Below, piece by piece: positions 1 through 6,121 of a DNA stretch of 10,652 nt. The first letter of the stretch is position 1; each line of letters starts with the position of its first letter. A model generated the notes under the pieces. It saw only the letters and a program-made list of their open reading frames with translations. It had not been told where the DNA came from and searched no databases. Position numbers and translations under genes: made by a program. Origin of the DNA: GCA-2717185 sp964386465 (GTDB lineage Bacteria > Pseudomonadota > Alphaproteobacteria > UBA8366 > GCA-2717185); NCBI GenBank assembly GCA_964386465.1, contig CAYLTU010000209.1:1-10652 (forward strand), read 5' to 3'.

Positions 1-165
1 CTCGCCCAACGCAGGCAACGCAAACGCGACCGCGAACAGACTCAATATCGCCACGCAGTAATTCGGCGCCAGGCAGCGCACAGCGGCCGCTAGGCTGCGC
101 CTTTCGTCAAAGGAAAACGCAAGAAGTCGATGAAATAAAGTCACGATTTTTGGAGTTTTCTTCAT
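1..165 (-). CDS. N-terminal fragment of an exported or membrane protein (cut by window edge)
   Basis: An open frame runs from an ATG at 165 to the left edge, giving 55 residues with no stop. It begins MKKTPKIVTLFHRLL, has a basic stretch (DERRS, R30) and then a hydrophobic run at about residues 36-53 (YCVAILSLFAVAFALPAL). This looks like a long signal peptide or signal anchor. After about codon 20 the third positions are mostly G or C, as expected of real coding sequence here. The in-frame stop upstream lies near 230 and no ATG intervenes, so 165 is the best start, although I see no good ribosome binding site. Extended, arginine-containing signal sequences occur in some TonB-dependent receptors, and the Fur-like box upstream and the SCO gene alongside would fit a metal or siderophore receptor. 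That identity is inference; the mature protein is outside the window. Confidence 0.55.
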   Translation of the reverse strand, partial: MKKTPKIVTLFHRLLAFSFDERRSLAAAVRCLAPNYCVAILSLFAVAFALPALGE

Positions 166-223
166 GAATCGACATTTTGCAAGCCATATTACGAGAGAGT
201 TCAGCAAAAAAACCGAATAAAAC

Positions 224-236
224 GATAACGATTATT
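224..236. promoter_or_regulatory. Candidate Fur-family operator (6-1-6 inverted repeat)
   Basis: GATAAC-G-ATTATT matches the Fur 6-1-6 pattern GATAAT-N-ATTATC at 10 of 12 positions. It lies in an AT-rich stretch between two divergent starts, 58 bases from the minus-strand ATG at 165 and 105 bases before the SCO ATG at 342. A TAATAT on the minus strand (186-191) could be the -10 element of the cut gene, which would put the box upstream of it. Other Fur-family members (Zur, Mur) have related sites, so the metal cannot be told from the sequence. Confidence 0.4.
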
Positions 237-329
237 CTTTCTTGAGAGAACAGAGAGCGAATTGCGCTAAGGGGCCGGCGGGTTCCGATTTCCCGGCTGA
301 CGCGTATATAGTGGCACGGCGCGCTGTTC

Positions 330-334
330 AGGAA
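330..334 (+). promoter_or_regulatory. Ribosome binding site setting the SCO start
   Basis: AGGAA ends seven bases before the ATG at 342. An in-frame TTG sits directly before that ATG at 339, but the ATG has the better spacing and is taken as the start. Confidence 0.6.
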
Positions 335-341
335 TGGATTG

Positions 342-959
342 ATGACGGTGCAGAGAGTAATGCTTCTGGCGGGAGTCCTTCTCGTGCTCGGGCTCACGGC
401 GACGGTAGCGACATTCTGGGTCCACGAGACCACCGGCAACCAAACCCACACGCTGGCGATGCAGCAGGCGCTACAGAACGTCCTGCCGCCGCGGTCGCCG
501 CGCTTCGCTCTCGGCGACCATAAAGGCAATCCGGTTACCGAGGCGGATTTCCGCGGCAAGCTGATGCTGGTCTATTTCGGCTATACCCAATGCGTCGATA
601 TCTGCCCCTACGACATGGCCGCCGCCGCGCAGGCATTGGGCATGCTGGGGCAACGGAATGTGTCGGTTCAACCGCTCTTCATCACGATCGATCCCGGCAA
701 CGACACGCCGGCGGCGCTCGCCAGATACGTTTCCTTGTTCCATCCTCGCCTGCTGGGGCTCACCGGTTCGCTCGCCCAAGTCAAGGCGGCGGCGGACGCC
801 TTCGGCGCGTCGTTCGACAAGGACCCGATTCCCCGCTTTACCGGACACGGCCATTCGGCGAACCTTTATCTGATCGGCCGCGAAGGCGAATTTCTGCGCG
901 CCTTCCGCACACCGACGACGGGCGAGGTTATCGCCGAAGTCATTCGGCTGTATCTTTAG
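342..959 (+). CDS. SCO1/SenC family copper chaperone, membrane anchored
   Basis: This 205-residue protein is a thioredoxin-fold SCO protein, a family that delivers copper to the CuA site of cytochrome c oxidase or acts as a thiol redox partner in that assembly. Residues about 5-27 form one hydrophobic segment (VMLLAGVLLVLGLTATVATF), so the domain should sit on the periplasmic face. The copper site is complete: the CxxxC motif in YTQCVDICPYD (C84, C88) and the distal histidine in GHGHSANLYLIG (H171). FALGDHKGNPV and FRGKLMLVYFGYTQC are the usual opening strands, and FITIDPGNDTPAAL matches the family's ITIDPxxDTP region. The length is normal. The gene diverges from the cut exported-protein gene across a Fur-like box, and an M20 hydrolase follows 37 bases later. 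No cox genes are visible, so its target is unknown. The family call is firm. Confidence 0.93.
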   Translation: MTVQRVMLLAGVLLVLGLTATVATFWVHETTGNQTHTLAMQQALQNVLPPRSPRFALGDHKGNPVTEADFRGKLMLVYFGYTQCVDICPYDMAAAAQALGMLGQRNVSVQPLFITIDPGNDTPAALARYVSLFHPRLLGLTGSLAQVKAAADAFGASFDKDPIPRFTGHGHSANLYLIGREGEFLRAFRTPTTGEVIAEVIRLYL

Positions 960-985
960 CGTGGAAACTTCGCGGCAGGATAACC

Positions 986-990
986 GGAGA
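986..990 (+). promoter_or_regulatory. Ribosome binding site setting the M20 start
   Basis: GGAGA is followed by a six-base spacer and the ATG at 997. This favours 997 over the in-frame GTG at 961, which directly follows the SCO stop codon. Confidence 0.65.
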
Positions 991-996
991 ACAGCC

Positions 997-2193
997 ATGA
1001 GCGACACCGACCGACAGGAACAGCGACGCCGGATCGACTCGCTTTCCGAAGAACTGGCGGCGATCCGGCGCGACATCCACAAGCACCCGGAAACCGCCTA
1101 CGAAGAGAACCGGACCGCCGATATCGTCGCCGAACGGCTCGAGGCCTGGGGCCTGGAAGTGCACCGCGGGCTGGGCGGAACCGGCGTCGTGGGCACGTTG
1201 CGCATGGGCGACTCCAACCGCGCGGTCGGCTTCCGCGCCGACATGGATGCGCTCTTCATCCAGGAGAAGAATACTTTCGACCACCGCTCGGTACATGACG
1301 GAAAGATGCATGCCTGCGGTCATGACGGACACACGACCATGTTGCTCGGCGCGGCACGCCATCTGTCCGAAAGCGACGCGTTCAACGGCGTGATCCATTT
1401 CATCTTTCAGCCGGCCGAAGAAGGCGAAGCGGGCGCGAAAGCGATGATCGACGACGGGCTGTTCGACCTTTTTCCCTGCGACGCGGTTTACGGTCTGCAC
1501 AACATGCCGGGTATCGAGGCCGGTCATATCGGCCTGCGGGTCGGCCCGATCCTCGCCGCGAGCGACCGCTGGACGGCGGAATTCCGGGGTTCCGGTGGTC
1601 ACGGATCGATGCCGCATAAGGGCACCGACCCGACGGTCGCGGCCGCCCACTTCGTTATCGCCATGCAGACGATCGTCAGCCGCAACACCGATCCGATCGA
1701 TACGGCAGCCATCAGCGTGGGACACATCGCCGGCGGCGATCCCGGCGCGCTGAACATCATCCCGTCCGATGTCGTCGTCGGCGGCACGGCGCGTTCCTTC
1801 ACCGATACGACCCGCGACCTGATCGAGCGGCGCCTCGGCGAGATCGCCGAGGCGGTCGCCGGCGCGCATGGCTGCGAGGTCGACATCTCCTATGTCCGGG
1901 GCTATCCGCCGACGGTCAATTGGCGCGATCAGACGGAAATCGCGACCCGGGCCGCGGAGGCGGCGGTCGGCGCCGAAAGCACCGACCCAAACCTCAACCC
2001 GCTACCCGGCGGAGAGGATTTTTCCTTCATGCTGCAACAGGTACCCGGCTGCTACGCCTTCATCGGCAACGGGCACGGCGAACCGGACGAATTCGTTCAT
2101 GCGCCGCGCTATGATTTCAACGACGAAATCATTACCAGCGGCGTCAATTACTGGGTCGAATTGGCGAAAGGCGAGTTGGAGGAGATGCCGTAG
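997..2193 (+). CDS. M20 family metallo-amidohydrolase (N-acyl amino acid amidohydrolase / hippurate hydrolase type)
   Basis: This 398-residue cytosolic enzyme belongs to the M20D amidohydrolases, which remove an acyl group from N-acyl amino acids using two metal ions. The N-terminal RRDIHKHPE is typical. The metal and catalytic residues are all present: HACGHDGH (C107, H109), QPAEEG (E141 as general base, E142 as ligand), YGLHNMP (H168) and the late VHAPRYDF (H368). The lid and dimer domain carries GSGGHGSMPHKGTDP, and PLPGGEDFSFM is the conserved C-terminal metal-side motif. There is no signal peptide. The length matches the family. It lies 37 bases after the SCO gene and may be read from the same transcript, although the two functions are not obviously linked. 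The substrate cannot be read from the sequence; indole-acetyl, hippuryl and acetyl amino acids are all possible. Confidence 0.93.
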   Translation: MSDTDRQEQRRRIDSLSEELAAIRRDIHKHPETAYEENRTADIVAERLEAWGLEVHRGLGGTGVVGTLRMGDSNRAVGFRADMDALFIQEKNTFDHRSVHDGKMHACGHDGHTTMLLGAARHLSESDAFNGVIHFIFQPAEEGEAGAKAMIDDGLFDLFPCDAVYGLHNMPGIEAGHIGLRVGPILAASDRWTAEFRGSGGHGSMPHKGTDPTVAAAHFVIAMQTIVSRNTDPIDTAAISVGHIAGGDPGALNIIPSDVVVGGTARSFTDTTRDLIERRLGEIAEAVAGAHGCEVDISYVRGYPPTVNWRDQTEIATRAAEAAVGAESTDPNLNPLPGGEDFSFMLQQVPGCYAFIGNGHGEPDEFVHAPRYDFNDEIITSGVNYWVELAKGELEEMP

Positions 2194-2285
2194 ATGTCTG
2201 AAAACGTTTCCGCGATTTAAACCAATGCGGCGTGACTGAAAACGGCGCTGCAGAACCGGATCGATCCGAAAAGAAGTTTTATGAC

Positions 2286-2351
2286 CTAGTGTGATGATTC
2301 TGAAGTTCGTCGCATTGAAAGCGACGAACTTTAGGATCTGAATCACACTAG
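2286..2351. repeat. Imperfect inverted repeat, MITE-like or terminator hairpin (copy 1)
   Basis: A 66-base palindrome. The outer arms CTAGTGTGAT (2286-2295) and ATCACACTAG (2342-2351) pair perfectly over 10 bases. The inner arms AAGTTCGTCGC (2303-2313) and GCGACGAACTT (2321-2331) pair over 11 bases around a 7-base loop. The 7 and 10 bases between the arms pair only partly. Both ends carry TA, as expected of an element that duplicates a TA target (IS630/Tc1-mariner type), but no transposase is present. It lies between the converging M20 and cyclic-nucleotide-binding genes and could also stop transcription, although no long T run follows. Confidence 0.7.
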
Positions 2352-2362
2352 ATTCAAATAGT

Positions 2363-2417
2363 TAGTGTGCTGATTCACGCGAAATTCAATCCTTTGAATT
2401 TCACGATCAGGATACTA
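2363..2417. repeat. Related imperfect inverted repeat (copy 2), overlapping a stop codon
   Basis: The left end TAGTGTGCTGATTC (2363-2376) matches the left end of copy 1 (2287-2300) at 13 of 14 bases. The right end ATCAGGATACTA (2406-2417) pairs with it with one mismatch and one G-T pair. The core GAAATTCA (2381-2388) pairs perfectly with TGAATTTC (2395-2402) around a 6-base loop. The core differs from copy 1, so only the ends are shared. Its terminal CTA is the TAG stop codon of the minus-strand gene that ends at 2415. Confidence 0.6.
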
Positions 2418-2422
2418 TCCTG
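2408..2422. repeat. Short perfect palindrome across the end of the nucleotide-binding gene
   Basis: CAGGATA-C-TATCCTG has perfect 7-base arms around one central base. It spans the last codons and stop of the minus-strand gene and the right end of palindrome copy 2. It has no T run and is too tight to form a normal terminator loop; a protein-binding site or an insertion scar are alternatives. Confidence 0.45.
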
Positions 2423-2864
2423 CAACCATTGCTTCGCTAAGCCGGCCGGTGGTTTCCTCCAGGCGACCGCCTATTTCCTTCAAAACCTCAAGGGCCAAAT
2501 GCGGAAATTCGATTGAAAGTTTGAAAAACAATTCCTTAGTGATACGCAAAGCTGCCAACTCGCCGGTGGCCCGCACCGTCGCTGTGCGCGGTACGTCGCA
2601 CACTATCGCGATTTCACCAACGATTTGGTTCAACTCTAAAGTTGCCACGACGGCGGATCCGGACGGCGAGTTGACAACCACATCTACGGAACCGTCTATA
2701 ATAATGTACGCCGCATCGCCTTGTTCTCCCTGCTTAAACAAGACATCCCCCGCACTAAATTTTATCCGTTCACTAGCGAAGGCAAGGAGCTTTAGTTTCG
2801 ATTCCGCAATTTTTGAAAATATAGGAACACGCTGCAGAATTTCGACTTCTTCGTTCAAATCCAT
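2415..2864 (-). CDS. Stand-alone cyclic-nucleotide-binding domain protein
   Basis: This 149-residue protein consists almost only of one cNMP-binding domain of the Crp/PKA-regulatory-subunit type. LQRVPIFSKIAESKLKLLA (10-28) is the usual lead-in helix. FSAGDVLFKQGEQGDAAYII (36-55) and DGSVDVV form the beta-roll. The phosphate-binding cassette GEIAIVCDVPRTATV (83-97) keeps the glutamate (E84) and arginine (R93) that hold the ribose and phosphate of cAMP or cGMP, so ligand binding is plausible. The C-terminal helix ends soon after the domain; there is no helix-turn-helix, kinase, channel or hydrolase part. A partner protein is therefore expected. The ATG at 2864 has AAGGAAG (2872-2878 on the plus strand) seven bases upstream. 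Its base composition is clearly lower in GC than the flanking genes. It diverges from the phosphoesterase gene, and its stop codon lies in palindrome copy 2. Confidence 0.88.
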   Translation of the reverse strand: MDLNEEVEILQRVPIFSKIAESKLKLLAFASERIKFSAGDVLFKQGEQGDAAYIIIDGSVDVVVNSPSGSAVVATLELNQIVGEIAIVCDVPRTATVRATGELAALRITKELFFKLSIEFPHLALEVLKEIGGRLEETTGRLSEAMVAG

Positions 2865-3125
2865 CTAACTACTTCCTTCAAACTCATCGAATTCTTCTTT
2901 CCAATTCGTCGTCGGCCTAATTGACAACGGACCTATTCCACGTGCCAATCTAATGGATGTTTCCTAAGATTTGATTTCGAGAGATCGTTAATCACGAGCG
3001 CGTTTTATTAACCATTAACGTCCGCAGCATGGGGGACGGGCAGGAAATTTTGACCGCTCGGATCGATCAAATTAATTTTACTATTTCCCATGTATAGAAT
3101 TAACAAAGAATAAGTTCCACTTAAC

Positions 3126-3154
3126 TTGGCAAAAAATTGCACTAGACCTAAACA
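3126..3154 (+). promoter_or_regulatory. Possible sigma-70 type promoter for the phosphoesterase gene
   Basis: TTGGCA (3126-3131, five of six matches to TTGACA) is followed by a 17-base spacer and TAAACA (3149-3154, a weak -10). If used, the leader before the ATG at 3390 would be about 230 bases. The -10 match is poor, so this is tentative. Confidence 0.25.
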
Positions 3155-3376
3155 CTCAACCTTTGATGCGCGACGGTGACAACACCCGCAGAAGAGGAAT
3201 AAACATGTTGTCCACTATATAACCCGCTAAAATAACCCGGCGCCTACTTACGTTCACTGGAATCATGTTTGTTTTCGCGACGATCGCGAGCCGACCCGCG
3301 CCGGCGAGGCAGGCAAGGGTTTTGGGTAATATCGTCGGGGCTTGGGTCCCTCGCCTTACAGACCGCGAACGCCACG

Positions 3377-3382
3377 AAGGAG
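3377..3382 (+). promoter_or_regulatory. Ribosome binding site setting the phosphoesterase start
   Basis: AAGGAG lies seven bases before the ATG at 3390. The frame is open upstream to 3342, but that start has no such site and adds an arginine-rich, unconserved-looking stretch, so 3390 is chosen. Confidence 0.75.
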
Positions 3383-3389
3383 ATCGAAT

Positions 3390-4475
3390 ATGACGGAACC
3401 TCGAAAATTGCGGCTATGGGCCCAGGGCGACGCGCATGTCGGGCGCGACCTGGAAAACGGCCGGACCAGCCTGTCCGACGCGCTGTCGCAATCCGAGTCC
3501 GGCGGCGATCTCGGCGGTCCGTCCTTCGAATGGGATTTCGCGGTCAATGTCGGAGATTATTGCGGCTACCGCGCCCTGCCGAGCGACGAGGAGGGCGCTG
3601 AGATCATCCAGCAGTTCGGCGCCCTGAAGGATCATCGGAGGGAGCAGATCTATTCCTTGTCCGGCAACCACGACCGCAACGGTTTGCACCAGCCCGGCGG
3701 TGAATGGTTCCAGAAATGGATCGATCCGATGGGTGAAAACACGGAATTTTCCGGCGTCGACCGGGCGCGATACCCCTACCCCATCGAGGGCACCTGGGAG
3801 CGTTACGCGATCCATGCCGGAAACATCGTCATCCTGATGCTGAGCGACGTGAACGAGAAATCGCACAAGAAGGGCCGCGGCGAACTCGAAGGCAATCCGG
3901 GCGGCGTCGTCACGCAGGAAACCTTCGCGTGGTGGAAGGAACAGGTCCTCGAAAACAAGGACAAGATCGTCATCACCGCACACCACTACGTGCTGAAGGA
4001 AACGACATTCGCCTCCGGCCCGTGGGAAGGCATGCGCAAAGATGGGCAAGGCAACTGGATACAGGACTACCACCGCTATATCGAAGAGGGGTCACCGGCG
4101 GGCGCCTCCTTCCTGTGCTGGATCGGCGGCCGCTTCGATTCCGGCCAGTTCGAGAAATTCCTCGACGACAATGCGGGCGCGGTCGATATGTGGTTCGCCG
4201 GGCACACCCATTCCCACCCCGACGACCGCAAGGGCGGCCGCGGCTGTTTCGAGCGAAAATACGGCGAGACGATGTTCATGAATATCTGCGCCCTGACCCG
4301 CTACATGGTCCCCGACAAGGCGATCCCGCACAGTTGGCTGCTGACCTTCACCGAAGGCAGCGACGAGGTTAGGGCGCAATGCTACATGCACACGGACGAA
4401 TACAGGCCGCAGGGCTGGTACGACGATGCGGAGCGGACGATCGACTTGACGACGGCGTTTCGGTTTGAAGGATGA
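3390..4475 (+). CDS. Calcineurin-like metallophosphoesterase
   Basis: A 361-residue protein with the full dinuclear-metal signature of the calcineurin-like phosphoesterase fold: GDAHVG (D14, H16), NVGDYCG (D56), SGNHDR (N93, H94), TAHHYV (H198) and GHTHSH (H272, H274). No signal peptide or membrane segment is visible, so it is likely cytosolic. Family members split phosphomonoesters, phosphodiesters, cyclic nucleotides or nucleotides, and I do not recognise which subfamily this is. The roughly 40 residues between the first and second motifs and the long polar segment around residues 100-195 (with YPYPIEGTWERYAIHAGNIVI) make it larger than a minimal CpdA-type cyclic-AMP phosphodiesterase. The C-terminus, rich in W and Y, resembles a beta-sandwich extension. 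It stands 97 bases before a phosphonate monoester hydrolase on the same strand and diverges from a cyclic-nucleotide-binding protein, which fits a role in organophosphate or phosphodiester use. Confidence 0.85.
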   Translation: MTEPRKLRLWAQGDAHVGRDLENGRTSLSDALSQSESGGDLGGPSFEWDFAVNVGDYCGYRALPSDEEGAEIIQQFGALKDHRREQIYSLSGNHDRNGLHQPGGEWFQKWIDPMGENTEFSGVDRARYPYPIEGTWERYAIHAGNIVILMLSDVNEKSHKKGRGELEGNPGGVVTQETFAWWKEQVLENKDKIVITAHHYVLKETTFASGPWEGMRKDGQGNWIQDYHRYIEEGSPAGASFLCWIGGRFDSGQFEKFLDDNAGAVDMWFAGHTHSHPDDRKGGRGCFERKYGETMFMNICALTRYMVPDKAIPHSWLLTFTEGSDEVRAQCYMHTDEYRPQGWYDDAERTIDLTTAFRFEG

Positions 4476-4572
4476 CCGCCCCGGCAGACAACAGCAATTT
4501 TCAGCATTACCGGAATATTCCCGTCGCTAGGCCATGTTATAAGGCGGTTCACGCTGCAAAGGGGCCATTGGC

Positions 4573-6096
4573 ATGACCGACATCCGAAACGTTCTGTTCA
4601 TCGTCGTCGATCAATGGCGCGGCGACACGCTGTCCTATCTCGGCCATCCCTGTATCGAAACCCCGAACCTCGATGCGCTGTGCCGCGACGGCGTGACCTT
4701 CCGCAATCACTACGTCCAGGCTGCGCCCTGCGCGCCGGCGCGTGCATCGCTGCTGACCGGCCAGTATGTGATGACGCACCGGGTTGTGCAGAACGGCATC
4801 CCGCTCGACGCGCGGCACAACAACCTTGCCTACGAGCTGCAGCGGCTCGGTTACGATCCGGCGCTGATCGGTTACACGACGACGGCGCAGGATCCGCGCG
4901 AAGTGCCGGAGAACGATCCGCGCTATCTCGTCGCGGGCGGCGTCATGCCGGGCTTCACGCCGATCGCCCGGCTCGATCCGGCGCGCCGTCCCTATTTCGA
5001 CTGGCTGCGCCGGCGCGGCGTAGACGTTCCCGTCGATCATGACGACATCTGGCTGCCCGCCGACGACGGCCCCAACGCGCCTTCCTGCGTCTCGGCGGAA
5101 AATTCGGACACCAGCTATTCGACCGAACACGGGCTTGCCTATATGCGCGGTATGGAAACCAAATCCTGGTTCCTGCATCTCGGCTACTACCGGCCGCATC
5201 CGCCCTTCATCGCGCCCGCGCCATACAACACCGCATACGACCCGGCGGACGTGCCGCCGCCGGTCCGCGCCGCGACGCCGGACCTGGAAGGCGAACAGCA
5301 TCCGATGCTGGCGCATTATCTCGGCTCGATCCAGCAGCGCAGTTTCTTCCAGAACGGCACTGGGCTCGGCAGCGAGATGGACGAAGACGCCGTACGCCGC
5401 ATGCGGGCCGCCTATTACGGCCTGATCGCGGAAATCGACGATCATTTGGGCCGGATCATCGCCTATCTGAAGGAAAGCGGGCAGTACGACAACACGCTGA
5501 TCGTCTTTACCTCCGACCACGGCGAACAGCTCGGCGATCATCACTTGCTCGGCAAGCTTGGCTATTTCGACGAGTCCTATCACATACCCCTCGTCGTCCG
5601 AGACCCGCGCGCGGGCGCGGACGAAACGCGGGGCCAGGTGGTCGATGCGCTTACCGAAGCCGTCGACGTCATGCCGACAATCCTCGATTGGCTTGGCGCG
5701 CCGATGCCGCGCGACTGTGCCGGCTTGTCGCTGATGCCTTTCGTCGGCGGCGAGACGCCGGCCGATTGGCGCGACGCGGTGCATTGGGAGTTCGATTTCC
5801 GCCCGTACTTCCAGAATGCGGGCAAACCACCGCCCTTCGGCCTCTCCATAGACCAATGCGGCCTCGCGGTGATCCGCGACGACAAGTTCAAATACGTCCA
5901 TTTCGACGCGCTGCCGCCGCTGTTCTTCGATATCGAAGCCGATCCGCATCAGTTCGAAAACCGCGCCGCCGACCCAGCATATACCGGGCGAATACTGGAA
6001 TATGCTCAGAAAATGCTCTCTTGGCGGATGCGCCATGCTGAGCGGACACTGACGGGCTACTCGGCGTCGCCCAACGGGTTGGTCAAGACGGCATAA
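4573..6096 (+). CDS. Phosphonate monoester hydrolase / phosphodiesterase, formylglycine-dependent (alkaline phosphatase superfamily)
   Basis: This 507-residue protein closely resembles the Rhizobium/Burkholderia phosphonate monoester hydrolases (PehA/RlPMH), which split phosphonate monoesters and phosphodiesters and also, promiscuously, sulfate esters. The sulfatase-type motif PCAPARASLLTG places the cysteine converted to formylglycine at C53. From memory of the RlPMH active site, all counterparts are present: D13 and Q14 (VVDQWR), N74 (VVQNG), Y101 and T103 (GYTTT), H209 (YYRPHPPF), D315 and H316 (SDHGEQLGDHHLLGK) and K328. The C-terminal ALPPLFFDIEADPHQF and LSWRMRHAERTLT also match that family. 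The length is typical (about 510). Activation needs a formylglycine-generating enzyme, not encoded in the window. There is no signal peptide. A run of Gs (AAAGGGG, 4558-4564) eight bases before the ATG serves as ribosome binding site. It probably shares a transcript with the phosphoesterase upstream. A plain sulfatase is the alternative, but less likely. Confidence 0.92.
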   Translation: MTDIRNVLFIVVDQWRGDTLSYLGHPCIETPNLDALCRDGVTFRNHYVQAAPCAPARASLLTGQYVMTHRVVQNGIPLDARHNNLAYELQRLGYDPALIGYTTTAQDPREVPENDPRYLVAGGVMPGFTPIARLDPARRPYFDWLRRRGVDVPVDHDDIWLPADDGPNAPSCVSAENSDTSYSTEHGLAYMRGMETKSWFLHLGYYRPHPPFIAPAPYNTAYDPADVPPPVRAATPDLEGEQHPMLAHYLGSIQQRSFFQNGTGLGSEMDEDAVRRMRAAYYGLIAEIDDHLGRIIAYLKESGQYDNTLIVFTSDHGEQLGDHHLLGKLGYFDESYHIPLVVRDPRAGADETRGQVVDALTEAVDVMPTILDWLGAPMPRDCAGLSLMPFVGGETPADWRDAVHWEFDFRPYFQNAGKPPPFGLSIDQCGLAVIRDDKFKYVHFDALPPLFFDIEADPHQFENRAADPAYTGRILEYAQKMLSWRMRHAERTLTGYSASPNGLVKTA

Positions 6097-6121
6097 CGTA
6101 CATTTTTTATATGCGAGCTTA

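Larger units (their letters stand above)
2865..3389. other. 525-base AT-rich intergenic region between divergent genes
   Basis: I find no supported gene in this stretch. It separates the minus-strand nucleotide-binding gene from the plus-strand phosphoesterase and must hold both promoters. It is AT-rich in its first 380 bases and GC-rich from about 3280. It contains TTAACCATTAACG (3008-3020), a pair of TTAA half-sites with a three-base gap that resembles motifs common in alphaproteobacterial control regions, and the promoter-like pair at 3126-3154. An 18-codon reading frame (3166-3222) has no supporting features. No tRNA or classic riboswitch is apparent by eye, but a structured leader RNA cannot be excluded. 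Confidence 0.6.

Noticed and set aside
107..559. Minus-strand frame of 150 codons overlapping the SCO gene start
   Set aside because: Its translation lacks family features and it overlaps both the SCO gene and the better-supported exported-protein start at 165.
978..987. GGATAACCGG before the M20 start, repeated at 8487-8496 before the CinA-like start
   Set aside because: Ten bases shared twice in 10 kb of GC-rich sequence is suggestive but within chance, and the positions relative to the start codons differ.
471..1869. Long minus-strand frames opposite the SCO and M20 genes
   Set aside because: They overlap secure genes whose catalytic motifs are complete, and have no ribosome binding site or family resemblance.
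2257..2268. Perfect 12-base palindrome CGGATCGATCCG after the M20 gene
   Set aside because: Short self-complementary GATC-rich words are common in such genomes and nothing else marks it as a site.
3166..3222. An 18-codon reading frame (with a second ATG five codons from its end behind GAGGA) upstream of the phosphoesterase gene
   Set aside because: Short frames of this size are expected by chance in a 525-base gap, and no attenuator-like codon run or flanking hairpin supports a leader peptide.
4511..4523. Palindromic CGGAATATTCCCG between the two hydrolase genes
   Set aside because: The arms are about five bases with no loop or T run, so it is not a terminator, and no known operator fits.
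4549..6036. A 495-codon open frame on the minus strand opposite the phosphonate monoester hydrolase gene
   Set aside because: It mirrors a well-recognised gene, its predicted protein is arginine-rich and low in recognisable motifs, and GC-rich DNA gives such antisense frames by codon bias.
6097..6121. T-rich stretch between the convergent hydrolase and YaiI genes as a terminator
   Set aside because: ATTTTTTAT is present but no GC-rich stem precedes it on either strand.
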